From Enoplolaimus lenunculus (Eukaryota > Nematoda > Enoplea > Enoplida > Thoracostomopsidae): 64,000 nucleotides of DNA. Location: assembly GCA_030248215.1 (NCBI GenBank), contig JASANG010002056.1, forward strand, positions 124,001 through 188,000, given 5' to 3'. The notes below the pieces were generated by a model. That model worked only from the letters and a program-made list of their open reading frames with translations, was not told where the DNA came from and ran no database searches. This document shows, piece by piece, positions 29,165 through 40,645 of the stretch (position 1 is the first letter of the stretch; the number at the start of each line of letters is the position of its first letter). A program made the translations under genes and the position numbers.

Positions 29165-29785
29165 TTTAAGAAAATAAACGGAGCAACTTTTTGTACGTAC
29201 ATAAAAATCATACAACTCTGGAACATAAAGACAACTATTTTTGTAAGAGAGATATTTGTGTCTTATAAATTGGCAATATCAATTTCTTGAACATATGCCA
29301 ATATGTTTTTTTGAACTGCTTAAGGGCTATTAATGTGTGAAATACAAGACATTTATGATTTTAACTATCTAATTTCGCCTTACCTTCGGTCTCAAGCAAG
29401 GTATTTATAATGAACACTCAACCTCAGCACTGCGCAGCCGCCTTTGTAACGCTTATCGTTAACTATTTGTTAACACGTAGGCTGTCGCCGTCGGCTATAC
29501 TTGGCATTGCATGAATTGCATATGAAGACTTTAAATACTTATACACAAAAAAATTAGCTTGAAATGTTAAGACCCTTTACTTTCTTTTCAATTTTTAAAA
29601 CACAAATGCCTGCCGTTGGTTTTTCAGGCATTAATAGCTTTAAACCGCTTAAGAAATTAATGTCTGAAATGATTAAAACTTTAATGTGTTGACCAATTTA
29701 TAAGACACAAATTCCTTTCTTTCAAGAAATAGTTGTCATTTTTCAAGAATTCATTTTCTACTTATGTAACTAGTTGCTCCGTTTA
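29165..29785. mobile_element. Foldback element, ~620 bp
   Basis: The left arm (29165-29355: AAACGGAGCAACT, GACAACTATTT, TTTGTGTCTTATAAATTGG, GCTATTAATG) is repeated inverted in the right arm (29620-29785: CCAATTTATAAGACACAAA, AAATAGTTGTCATTT, AGTTGCTCCGTTT). The unpaired centre is about 260 bp. No coding features. Confidence 0.65.
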
Positions 29786-30086
29786 ATATATTATTAAAAG
29801 TGTATTAAATAATCAAATTTCAAGGATACATTTCGGGTTGAGTTCAGGCTTCCTCGAACCTAAGTTTACGTCATGGAGGTATCTTGTTGTAAAATAAGGG
29901 GATTTTTGTAATCGTTCGCGACACATAGCCTCAACCCTTTCACTCATAGAGTATACTATGAGCAACTAAATACAATAATGTACGAGCAATACCACACACT
30001 GTGAGCAGCGTTTAACATTTTTAACATATATGCGCAGTGCAAAATCTCCACAAGACGTGAGAGCCTACTCGGGCACGAGCGCCAAG

Positions 30087-30210
30087 CTCGTATAGCTCAG
30101 TGGTCATCGTAAACGCCTCCCACCCGTGAGACTGGGGATCGAATCTTACCTGGAAATTACATCTCATTTGAAATTGAAAATATTCATGTGAGAAAGTGCT
30201 AAATTAGTCT
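30087..30210 (+). mobile_element. tRNA-derived SINE
   Basis: GCTCGTATAGCTCAGTGGTC is an A-box-like tRNA head and GGGGATCGAATCT a B box. The tail ATTCATGTGAGAAAGTGCTA is shared with 13828-13962. The head does not form a full tRNA acceptor stem, so I do not call a tRNA gene. Confidence 0.65.
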
Positions 30211-30898
30211 TTTTGTCTGAGAAATTTCAGACACATATTTCTAAAAAATTTCAGAAATAAACGTCTGGAATGCAAGACATATGTTATTTAGATCACAATA
30301 TTTTATGTGGACGTCGAATCAAGATGGAAAAAACGTACTCTGGGCTACCCCAGTTATAACGTGAACCCCGCATTATGCCAGTTCCCAGTATGGGGAAACT
30401 TTTCATTCAGAATTGAAAGAATATGGTCAATGTTAAGATTGAATCACTATCGTTGAAACCTATTTGATTGCGTTACTTTCTAGACAGATCGTGTTTCAGA
30501 TGCTCTGAGTTCGATTGATTGCTTTTTTGAAAAATATTGTAAAATCTTTCACTGGACTACCTATATAAATATTTTTTACAATAAAGGGAACTAGAAGATA
30601 AAGTATCCAGAAACAGCCATGAAAAAATAGCTTGCAAACTGCATCAGAAAGAAATTTGTGAAGTGCACAAGCAAGTTGAAATAGATTTTATTGTTGGGCT
30701 TATATAATTGGTGTAGCAAAATGGACTGTAGATTCCGGTGAGTTAATTAGGTAATCAACTCAGACGGAAAGTTAGTTATTTCTGAGTCACTAAACTTTAA
30801 CTTATTCTGCGTTGAACTGATTCTTACTGGAATGAGAATGAGTTGAATCAACTACATTTTATTAGTTCTGATAGTACTAAACTCAGATTGATTTAACA
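30211..30898. other. No gene; ACTCAG-rich stretch at 30725-30895
   Basis: GAGTTAATTAGGTAATCAAC, TTCTGAGTCACTAA and related inverted pieces suggest an old palindromic element of the 5304-5500 style. No termini could be paired. Confidence 0.4.
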
Positions 30899-30900
30899 TA

Positions 30901-31223
30901 CTGTAGTGACATGAATAAGAGCGGGGACTGATATTTATTTGGCCTCTCCAGAGGGTACCCCCTTGTTATTCGGTTACGGACTGTTGTTTATTATTAATCC
31001 ACGCACCGCCGCCCTTCGTTACTGATAAATCCGGTACTGCAATTATTCGTTGAATTAAACGGTTACTTGTCTTGTGTCATTTGCTTCAGCGATAATGCAA
31101 GGTTATACTGAGCAATGTACCTTCAAAATTTAAGTACGCTTTAAAATTTCGAACTCAAATTATTTGTCCCTGGAGTCATTTTTGCGCTAAAATTACGGCC
31201 CCCTCTTATACGGGTCGCTACAG
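30901..31223. mobile_element. mariner-type MITE, TA flanks (323 bp, internally shortened)
   Basis: CTGTAGTGACATGAATAAGA at the left, CTTATACGGGTCGCTACAG at the right, TA on both sides. About 110 bp shorter than its two sisters, lacking the segment before the right terminus. Confidence 0.8.
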
Positions 31224-32280
31224 TATTCGAGGTTTATACAGGATGGATGGATAACATTAAACAAACTGTCTATATATTGCTGCAATTAATAGGCTATCAC
31301 TTTCACGTGATTAGTTTCATCACACAACAGGGTTTGAAACCGATAGAAATTTGCAAAAATAGAGCAAAAATAGTAGAAAATATATCTCAATGTCAATGCG
31401 GTTCAAACATACTGCTTTTTTGCATATTCATTTACATTGACTTTAGGGAACTTTGTCTAGTAAAAATATATGCTTCGAAGCTGCAAAGATGCAGGAACAT
31501 GAGTTTTTACAGTTGCTCTCCTCAGCATTATAAAAATGCGTGATAGTTTTTAAAATTCGTATAATGACCGGCCGGTGGCCAATCACCAGCCGGCCGAATG
31601 AACGTCCCGCTGGACGCCGGACAGCCGGACATTAGAAATAGTGGTATGCACAATACTATAGTCATAAGTAAGTGATGCAACATAGACTTCCACAAAAGTT
31701 TTAGTTAAGCGGTATATAAACTGTACCAGCTAACTTTAATTTCAAGTAGATATCACCGCTTTTCAGAGTATTGAAGGGTTGCCAATATTGGATTTCTGGC
31801 TTTCTTGCATGTATTAAAATTGAAACAATCGAAATCACTTAAACTCGCTGAACTCGCGTTAAAGACGAAATCACTGAGTTCTAAAGCAGTACAGCGCAAA
31901 ATTTCTACAGAAACCGGATATAAATTTTTGTTGATCCAAGGGTACTTTTCACCCTCTCACATAGGTACCTACATCCCCGTCGTGTTTTAGAAAAATATTA
32001 AAGAAAACGAAAACTACAATAGCGGTGCCGTTGTCAGATGATGAAGTATATTGAAACAAACATCTTCCAGCAAGAGCCACGCAAGATTTTTTTGTATTTG
32101 CTACTATATTTTTTATAAAGTAACAAGCTTCAAAGCAGCGGATGCTTTTGCTATTGTTGTCTTCAGTTCTGCTTCTACGTTGGTAATATCTTTTAAAGAA
32201 CAGAAAACACAGATTTTTAGTGAGTTTATGTCAAGCAGCGACAAATTAAAATTGTGCGTGTCCACATTTTTATACACAAT
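31224..32280. other. No supported gene
   Basis: Short open frames (31247-31543, 31805-31990) have no domains. GGCCGGTGGCC..ACCAGCCGGCC (about 31569-31595) is a GC-rich inverted repeat, next to GGACGCCGGACAGCCGGACA. Confidence 0.4.
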
Positions 32281-32455
32281 AGCGATTTGGGCTTATCGAA
32301 GCGGCTACACATAAATGTTTTGAAATTTCAAGAAATTAAGGTTCTTAATGTGTGCTTAATAAATTTTCAAGTCTAAATTGTTTTGAATTCAACACATAAA
32401 TGGTCTAAAGCTAAATTTGTAACTTTTTATCAGATGTTACAAACATGAATTTTTC
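32281..32455 (+). repeat. ~175-bp dispersed duplicate, copy 1
   Basis: AGCGATTTGGGCTTATCGAAG, TGAAATTTCAAGAAATTAAG and AAATGGTCTAAAGCT match copy 2 at 33293-33470 in the same orientation. TGAAATTTCA is itself palindromic. Confidence 0.65.
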
Positions 32456-33292
32456 CATATTCAAAGGTTAGGTATTGCGAATTTTAAAGCATCACCTTTC
32501 TCCATTTATATTGCTAAGAAATGTATCTGAAACATATATTTCTGAAAAAGCATCGAAACTATCTTTAGACAGTTTATTTTTGTTTGTCTTAAACGTTTGT
32601 TAAATAAAGTTCGACACTACGATTTTGGGATTGTGGGATGTGGAATTTTTAATTTTGGGATGTGGTCTGGTCACGTGGGATGTTGAACTTCAGGATATGG
32701 CAGGGCCGAGGCGACTCCTCGTGAGCCCCCATCCCGTGCCGATTGCCGAGGCCTGTCACAATTTTTTCATGTGATGAAAGTTAAAAATTCAAGAATCTTT
32801 GTCGTTGCAAATTAACCAAACCGCAAAAATTCCATAGGACTGGATCCTGAACCAAACCTCGGAAATCGACTCGTTCGAGTTTTCAAACCTAACAAAGGAA
32901 CATTCTTACGTGTTTTCGAATTCACAAAAGCTGTTTATCTTATTTTCCGAAGAGTTTCGGAGGGGCATGTATTGACTGCGCGAAACTTGCATGCAGGGCA
33001 AAATTTTCCATAGGGAAGGGCAGAGCCCTCATCTGGTCCCTTTTTAATTACGAGACCACAACACAATCAAACCGGAGTGCATCTTTCATGTGTGCTCCTG
33101 GCTACACTTCGTGCACGTTCGGTGTGGTTGCTAGTCAGTCGGAAGCTGATCCAGCGGAGGGCGGAGGCCCCCACCTTTTTCCCTTTTTCACTTTTTCATG
33201 CAATTTTTTTGAGATCTGGCTGCTAAAATCGACTTTGGTTTTTCGTTTGCTTCACTCGCGAGTTTCCATTCGGTATATATTACAAGCCCCTA

Positions 33293-33470
33293 AGTAGCGA
33301 TTTGGGCTCATCGAAGCGACTACACAAAAAAATGTCTTGAAATTTCAAGAAATTAAGGTTCCTAATACCTAAGAACGTGCTTAAATCTTCAAGACTAAAT
33401 TGTTTCGAATTTCATACAGAAATGGTCTAAGGCTGAGCCATTTTATAACTATAAACCACAAATATGCATG
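33293..33470 (+). repeat. ~175-bp dispersed duplicate, copy 2
   Basis: Same order of blocks as 32281-32455 with scattered substitutions. Between the copies (32600-33290) are GC-rich patches around GGCAGGGCCGAGGCGACTCC (32700) and GGAGGGCGGAGGCCCCC (33155), with no gene. Confidence 0.65.
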
Positions 33471-34830
33471 AGCGTATCAAAGCGGGCCCTGGGATCGGAA
33501 CGTACAAACCACAGCCATGCAAAATTAAAAAATTGCAGCATCAACGTGATTTAAGTATGATAATATGCCGAAATTGCGTCTTGAGTTACGTCGTGGAAGA
33601 AAAAGGGCGGTAGGTCAAAATCAGATCCCCCCACCAAAAATATAGGGTCCACCCTCAAAACCCTGCTTTAGTATAATATACCCTTGTCTATTGACATTAA
33701 TATAGCTGCCATTCGTTTTAAAATGTGTTTTTTCTTTTATGTTTTTCATTCATAATTTTCGTATTTGAGATCCGGTTTTAAAAATACGACTGTTTCAACG
33801 TTTGAAGTATACTGTGGCAATTGCATTGGAATAACAATAGCAAACTTTGTGAAGTTGTTGGTTGATTTTGTCAATTTTCAAGTTGACGGAGACTCCTTAT
33901 TTTTAGAAAAATTGTCTTAAATATCAGAAAATCTTTTCAGATTTGTTACAGAAAATTCTTTTCTAAATAAATTAGGAAATACTCTTTGTGTGTGGTCGAC
34001 ATCATTAGCTGTGAAAAAAATGTTGTTTACTGGTGGGCAGCATTGTAGTGAACGTGTTAACACGGGCGTTCATATCGATTGGATAGCTAACCATATGCAG
34101 AATCTAAATATAAATAGAAGTGTTTTTTAAAATCAACTCAAATAAATTTCAATGAGACGTTGTCTCGTCTCGTAACATTTTGAATGTCGCAAATAGGTTG
34201 AAATATTTGCCTGAATTAAACACGCCAAACTTGTTTAAGAGCGATATTGCAATCTTCACTTCACATTTGTTTTAGCCATAACAGTAGTTGTTAATTGCTA
34301 GCAATCAATCCAAAAAAGGTTGCGTTTACCATCTGCGTGTTTTTAATTAAGTGGTAAAACTGGGACAAGTTACTTAACAGGTAAAGAAAACCCGAAATAG
34401 TGATGCTTCACAGGTAATCTACTTGGAAATTTGTGTCAGATAATTTGCTCATATTTTTTACTTTTAGCAGTTTTGCACAAAAAAGCGTTTAATTAAGTAT
34501 ATTTTGTACATTCTAATGATGATTGCCCTATTTTTTTAATTAATCATCATCGTTTTTACGTTATAAATTTCACCGCATGAAGCAGTATTTTGTGTTCAAA
34601 ATTAAACAAAATACGACAAAATAAACGAACTTTTTTCTTTGTGCTGCGTCCATTTTGACAGTTTTTTAAATGCCGATTGATGTAAATTTGCATTGTTGTT
34701 TTCATATACAATATAATTCATGGAATTTCTACAATTGTGAGAACAGTTTAGTTGTTTTTTCTATTGCCACTGTTCTATTTTACAGCAAACTTTTGGTTTC
34801 GAGTATTTTATGTTTTCATTTTTAATTTTA
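33471..34830. other. No gene or repeat recognised
   Basis: Strongly AT-rich, with only short open frames on both strands. Confidence 0.45.
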
Positions 34831-34838
34831 AATGTTTG

Positions 34839-35046
34839 GGCCATTGTAAAGAATAGGAGCGGAACAGTATTATAAGCATAGCAAATTCCTAAGCCTAAGC
34901 CTAAGCCTAAGCCTAAGCGCAAGAATAAGCATATTCCTAAGCCTAAGTCTAAATCTAAGCCAACCAAAAAAAATTAGTCTAAAGCTTAAGCTTACTCTAT
35001 TCTAGTCCTACAGAAAAACGTTCCGCCCCTGATCTCTACATGGGCC
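34839..35046. mobile_element. TTAGGC-hexamer hAT MITE with perfect 8-bp target duplication
   Basis: Starts GGCCATTGTAAAGAATAGGA and ends CCCTGATCTCTACATGGGCC. Flanked exactly by AATGTTTG at 34831-34838 and 35047-35054. The left arm holds four consecutive CCTAAG units (34892-34916), and a second CCTAAG run begins at 34937. Purely non-coding, 208 bp. Confidence 0.85.
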
Positions 35047-35116
35047 AATGTTTGCAAGAAACCATTTTGTTTGGAATCTTGCACGTTCCAGACATTTACG
35101 CTTAGGCTTACGCTGA

Positions 35117-35279
35117 GTCCCGTAGCTAGCTCACCTTGCAAGAGGGGGTAAAATATTTTCAAGAGAGGCTTAGAAGAGTTTTCGTTGACTTTGAACAAGG
35201 TTGAAATTTTTGTAGAGGCCCAAAATTTTTCCAAGGTGAGAGCTTAGCCCTCCTGCCCACCCATTTGGCTACGGGTCCG
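35117..35279. mobile_element. GTAGCCA/TGGCTAC-terminus MITE
   Basis: Left GTCCCGTAGCTAGCTCACC, right CATTTGGCTACGGGTCC (inverted match). GC-rich ends around an AT-rich middle with AAAATTTT. Relatives at 37105-37270, 37857-38000, 38270-38400, 45229-45300 and 49961-50113. Confidence 0.7.
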
Positions 35280-35794
35280 TTTAACGCTTCGGAAATACTT
35301 ATCACTAAAATCTGTCCAAAAGTCTAATATGTCTAACAACTGAAGCCGTGGTCTTGTTGCAACTTCAGTTTGCTTAAATCGTTCATTAGGAGCTTTTCGC
35401 TTTCGAAAGGTTGCAGCAGTTGCTTTTTCTATTTTTGAAATCCCATTAAACTGGGCGTTGTGATTTAAAATTACGAGTATAATAAAATAACGTTTGTTGC
35501 CTGAAACGTCTTAGATAACGCTTTCTTTTCATGCTGCCGCCATAAACATGATTGAGTAGGTTTACTGTTCGTTCGTGCATCATCGGGTTTTTCGATCAAT
35601 ACATATTAATTTGCTTGGGATGCTGAATCTGAAGGAAATGTTTTAATTTGTAGTTACAATATTTTTAATATATATTTTTGAGGATAAGTAAATTTTCGAA
35701 ATTGGGGTTTGTAAGCTCAAAAGCAATCCGCGAATGTTATACGAAACAGGTGAGACAAGAGCTGTTAAAATATGAGGCTTTCCGTTATTGCACC

Positions 35795-36290
35795 CAGCCC
35801 GGGTTTGGCCAAAAACGCTTCGATTTTGAAAATTTGTGCATATTTGAGCTTCTTATGACCTTCCCTGATCATTCCCTGCCGGAATGTGATTTTTGAAAAA
35901 TTCGATTTTTAAAGGTCCCGAGGTTCACCTTGGGACCAAAAAAATTTTTTGTCAAAAAGTTTGACAAATTATATATCATTCGATGCAACTTGCGGAAATG
36001 AAGTCCAATGGTGTTAAATTTTCCGGAGTTAGACGTGTTGCTAACGAGGTTTGGTCAAATAACGGATTTGGCGCCGACCCAAATCGTTAGATGCGCGCCA
36101 AATCTGTTATTTGACCATAATTCGGTATAATTTGTCTAAGTTTTGGACGAAATTTTTTTGGGTCCCAAGATGGAACCTTGGTACCCTAACAATTCGAGTT
36201 TACACGTGGAATGATCAGGAAAGATCATGAGCTCAAATATGCAGAAGTTTTTCAAATCCAACGATTTTTGGGTAAACGCGGGCTGGGGGG
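35795..36290. mobile_element. Large foldback element (~500 bp), copy 1
   Basis: Left CCCAGCCCGGGTTTGGCCAA, right TGGGTAAACGCGGGCTGGGG. Most of each arm pairs with the other, e.g. GGTCAAATAACGGATTTGG with CCAAATCTGTTATTTGACC around 36052-36115. The whole element could fold on itself. No coding features. Sister at 51148-51765. Confidence 0.75.
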
Positions 36291-36299
36291 TATAAATGA

Positions 36300-37100
36300 A
36301 AAAGACGCAAAATGCGCAACAGTGTTGCCGTTAGCCGATCCAGGGAAAGGGAAGTGGCTGTGGGCTATATCTCATAACAGCTATGCCGTGTTGAAAATTT
36401 TCCTATGAATATGGTTGTTCTGAAGCTATTATGTGCCTTTTTGCCAAATAAATAAAAATATACAACTGATGCTGCACTTGTGAATGTTACAATTGCAAAA
36501 AGATGCTAAAACTCACTTTAAAACAGTTAAATTTCTGAACAAAATAAATCCTCGAAGGAAAATCCTACATCCGTCCAGTTTTTTTACCTATGTAGCCTGA
36601 ATGTCAGAATTTTCCTACAAACACGTCGTCTTTCTAACTAATAACTGCTGCATTTAATGCTCGAGAAGTTTTAGTTGATCGCATTGGCTCAAAGCATAAA
36701 CAAACGACACGATTAGTTTCAAAACCAGGTTCCACAATATGTTACCATTTTAATGCATGCAAGTACTGGTCTGTAATTGGGCTTAACCAACTGAAACAGC
36801 AACCTAGTGACGAACAGTTCGTATAATAGCGATGAGTTTTGTATACACATTAATTTTGTTTTCTCTATTTTACAGCAGCCACGGTTGTTTTTATTTGTTT
36901 TTAGTTTGTTATTTACGTTACAACTGTATGGTTGGAAAAGCATTACACCATCTAAAGCGATCGCCACACAGACACCATGCTTCTAAACAAGAATCAAAAC
37001 CGATATTTTTAATTAGGGGTTGCGGTATATTTTGATCTGTCACACACGGCCTCACGGCATCGTGCAGCAGCGAACGGCGGCGACGCGCAGTGCTGCTCGG
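36300..37100. other. No supported gene
   Basis: Overlapping short open frames on both strands (36719-37035) have no family motif. Confidence 0.4.
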
Positions 37101-37104
37101 CCAG

Positions 37105-37270
37105 GCCTGTGGCTACGTCACCTTTGCTAGGGGGGGACGCTCAAAAAATTTTCAGGGGCGGCATTCGAGGGTTTTCTATGGTTTACATGCAAGGTTGAAA
37201 ACTTTCTAAGGGGCCCCAATTTTCCAGGGGGGTGGTGAGCCCCCTGGTCCCCCTTGGCTACAGTCCCGTG
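37105..37270. mobile_element. GTAGCCA/TGGCTAC-terminus MITE
   Basis: GGCTACGTCACCTTTGCTAG at the left, CCCCCTTGGCTACAG at the right. Inside are AAAATTTTCAGG and CAAGGTTGAAAA, shared with the other copies. Confidence 0.65.
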
Positions 37271-37856
37271 CTCGGTCCGCAAGTCACAAGAAAAAGAAAC
37301 TTTGAGATGTGCAGGAGATGATATACGTGGTACCCTTAGATCTGCCCTTTAGCGTGTTTCAGTCTGAACATCTATATAAGTCAGTCGAAGGTACACGATA
37401 TGGACACCCTACTAATTTAATGAAAAATTGTTTACTTTATTGAATTCGACGCATTGAATTATGCGGTACTATTCTAAGGGCTGCAGGGCCTGTAGTTCAA
37501 GATATATGGCCTTTTAAATTTTATTCTTTTACCATATAAAAACATAAACCTGACCTTTTATTAAATTCCAAGGGTGGTCCAGCCTCCGTACATCCGCCTA
37601 TAAGCCATATGTTAATGATCAGCCAAGAATCTAAACTGATGTAGAACACAGAAAGAAATCTCGGGATCAAAGTCAGGTGCACCTTGGATTGAAAAGTATT
37701 TAATCGTAACAAAATTTATAATTTCGCTAATTTTTAAGTGTACAAACATCGCAAATATATATTGCCAAACTCGTCAACCGTACAACTTTTAAAATGCCAA
37801 CCTTGAGTTAAGATTACATGGTAACCAAAAATGTTAATGAAATACCGTACACTCAG

Positions 37857-38000
37857 ACTCGTAGCCAGCTCATCTTGCGGGGGGGGGGGTAAAAGTTTTG
37901 CAGGACAGGCATAATGTACGGTTTCGTTGACTTGCCAGCAAGGTTGAACATTTTCTAGGAGAGCCAAAATTGTTTCAGGGGGCTGAGCCACCATGGCCCA
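37857..38000. mobile_element. GTAGCCA-terminus MITE, right end decayed
   Basis: CTCGTAGCCAGCTCATCTTG followed by a G-run (37878-37887), CAAGGTTGAACATTTTCTAG and GGGGGCTGAGCC. The expected TGGCTACGGG right end is altered. Confidence 0.55.
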
Positions 38001-38269
38001 TATATTTATCCAGTTTTGTGGAATCATTTTAATCATGGTCAGGGATGATGGTACATTACGTCACTATATAATCATAACAACAACGCTTAATGGCATCAAA
38101 AATCAGAATGCAATGGCTATATTTGTGTTTTTTGTTTGTCTACTGTGTGGGTTCGTCGAATACAAGCAGAATAACGACCACAAGTGACGTAGTTTGTTTA
38201 GTTTTTGCTCAATGGAGTTAAATTATCCGTATAGTTTAGCCATATGAGAATACAACAATACTTGCACAT

Positions 38270-38400
38270 GCACGACTGTAAACCAGTTCACCTTGCTAGG
38301 GTTGTAAAAAAATTTTCAGGACGGGCATACGATGGTTTTCGACGACTTACAAGAAAAATTGAAAATTTTCAAGGGAGCCAAAATTTTTCGGGGTCTCTCT
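38270..38400. mobile_element. GTAGCCA-terminus MITE, partial
   Basis: GTAAACCAGTTCACCTTGCTAG, AAAATTTTCAGGACGGGCAT and GGGAGCCAAAATTTTTC match the family interior. The right terminus is missing. Confidence 0.5.
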
Positions 38401-39894
38401 CTGAATACTTGGCCAAAAATTGTGTTATTTGCTTTTTTATGAATAATAAATTTTATCACGATTCAGGTCATTATGAAATCGCTTAAAATACTGTTCATAA
38501 GTACGTATAATACGAACATAATATAAAGCACGTTTTGAAACCTATTTTATGGTGATTTTAATTCATACGGAAGTCATTACAATAAAATCATTAAACGTTA
38601 CTTATACTGTGAATGAAGTAGGGTTCTCAGTAAAATGCGTCGAAACGGCGTGCGTTTTAAGAGAATATTTAAGCAAAATAAAACGGAAGTATGCTATTGC
38701 CCGCAATTAAGAATACAGCGTTCCGTATTTATGGGCATTGCTATAAAATGCTCATAAGCGCCGAAAGAATATTGGTTTAAATCGGCATGTACGGCTTTTG
38801 AGCATAACGTACAATATAGTGTGACGTAAACATTTTTTCTCTTTATGACAACCCAACAAAATTTGCATAGGGAACCCACGAAAGCTGCACCCTGTACAGA
38901 TTACAACCGGCACTCCAGGAAATGCTTCGTTGCTTTATTGAAACATTAACTGTGAGTTATCTTAATTCTCATACCTAAATGAATGTTATATGTTAACCTG
39001 CTAAACAACTTTACAGATCAAGAAAGTTCAACGTCACTAACTGTTGAAGGGGGATAAGGTAATACATCTCTTCGAAATTTGTAAAAGGAACATTTTTAGA
39101 CTTAATAGCGTGCTGAAACTTGGAAGTCAAATATATTTACTCACTCACTGCTACGCTCACGCTCAAAAAACACTTTTAAAACGGATGCTTGAATGTTTTA
39201 GGGGTGTCATGTGTCAAAAAAAACAGGCGCAACAGCTTAACCCAATAACGGAAGAAGGGCCACACCAAATTTGTCAGTTAATGTTCTCGCGTGCGCGACT
39301 TTTACATCAAACCATTCATTTCCGAAATAAAAATGTTGTCTACAAGACTGGTCGTCACTATAATGAGAAATTTAAAATACGCAATTCGATTGCGCCTACA
39401 CTTCGCTTGTTTAATAATGAATCTGATATAATCTGATATCCGTTTCGGGTAAAAATCTGTGTCCGTGGCTATTTTTTTGCTATCGGTTTACAAAATGATA
39501 CGTAGCAATAATATGTATGGGTAAAAGTATATCACAAGCCGCGAGCTTTTTTAAAAACTGGATTGATGCGATGATATGATATTAAATAACAATTCTATAC
39601 GCAACCGCGACCAAAAACTGTATTTAGACCTAAATTCGTTTTCATGAACACATTTCCGCTGAGAAATTTATTTAAACTTTAAGTAATATAATTTAGTTTT
39701 ACCCAGTTATGTGTTGACGAGGTACACACATCCGTATTATCATTGTCTTGGAAAGAGGGTATAGCCAAGAGTTCTTGTGTCTTAATTCAAGGTTGTTACA
39801 GACTATTATAAATGCAGAAGATCCAAAGCTTTATTTCTAAAAATTCTTTTTGTTTACCAAAGATCTATTACACTAAGCAGTACAGAGTTTAGGT
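38401..39894. other. No supported gene
   Basis: The 130-codon open frame at 39044-39436 has no recognisable domain and no splice or homology support. The rest is AT-rich. Confidence 0.4.
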
Positions 39895-39899
39895 ATGGT

Positions 39900-40645
39900 A
39901 GCGCTATGCTCTTGTTGACGTGCCGTCCGTCACCCGCACGGTACCGTCCGTCACCCGCACGGTACCGTCCGTCACCCGCGCGGTACCGTCCGTCACCCGC
40001 CCACCGCCGCACCCGCACGCACCGCCGCCCCCCCCCACGGTGCCGTCCGTCACCCGCACGGTACCGTCCGTCACCCGCACGGTACCGTCCGTCACCCGCA
40101 CGGTACCGTCCGTCACCCGCACGGTACCGTCCGTCACCCCCACGACCCCCCCCCCGCCGTCCGTCACCCGCACGTACCGTCCGTCACCCGCACGGTACCG
40201 TCCGTCACCCGCACGGTACCGTCCGTCACCCGCACGGTACCGTCCGTCACCCGCACGGTACCGTCCGTCACCCGCACGGTACCGTCCGTCACCCGCACGG
40301 TACCGTCCGTCACCCGCACGGTACCGTCCGTCACCCGCACGGTACCGTCAGTCACCCGCACGGTACCGTCCGTCACCGCACGGTAGCGTCACTGTCCGTC
40401 ACCGTCCGGAGTTGTCCGTCATCATGAGTCATCGTACGCAAATTATACAAGTATTATACCGTATAGTGACGGACGGTGACGAACGGCGCCATACGGGTGA
40501 CGCACGGTGAGACGGCGTTGTGCGGGTAACGGACGATGACGAACGGCGCCATACGGGTGACGCACGGTGAGACGGCGTTGTGCGGGTAACGGACGGATCC
40601 GTACAGGTGGCGAACGGCGCCGGACGTCAAGAAAAGTATAGCGAA
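39900..40645. mobile_element. GC-rich foldback element built on a 21-bp minisatellite
   Basis: The left arm (39919-40430) is about 20 copies of a 21-bp unit, ACGGTACCGTCCGTCACCCGC. Each unit contains the 10-bp perfect palindrome ACGGTACCGT; two C-rich interruptions lie near 40000-40037 and 40138-40158. A short AT-rich spacer (about 40436-40463) follows. The right arm (40464-40640) carries the motif inverted (GTGACGGACGGTGACG), with a ~68-bp segment repeated twice. The outer ends also pair loosely (GCGCTATGCTCTTG against AAGTATAGCG). The architecture resembles foldback transposons with tandem-repeat arms. Open frames here are a by-product of the 21-bp period. Confidence 0.65.
39928..40380. repeat. 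21-bp minisatellite, ~20 units
   Basis: Mostly exact repeats of GGTACCGTCCGTCACCCGCAC. GC content is far above the surrounding sequence. Confidence 0.95.

Noticed and set aside
30087-30160. A tRNA gene
   Set aside because: A and B boxes are present but the acceptor stem does not close, and the same head-plus-tail recurs at 13828, so it is a SINE.
34839-35046. Interstitial telomere or old chromosome end
   Set aside because: The hexamers lie inside an element with terminal inverted repeats and an exact 8-bp duplication, so they arrived by transposition.
39044-39436. 130-codon plus-strand open frame
   Set aside because: No motif, no splice context, composition like surrounding AT-rich DNA; could not be supported.
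39904-40510. Arg/Pro-Ser- and Val-Thr-Asp-Gly-repeat open frames on both strands
   Set aside because: By-products of the GC-rich 21-bp minisatellite; open in several frames at once.
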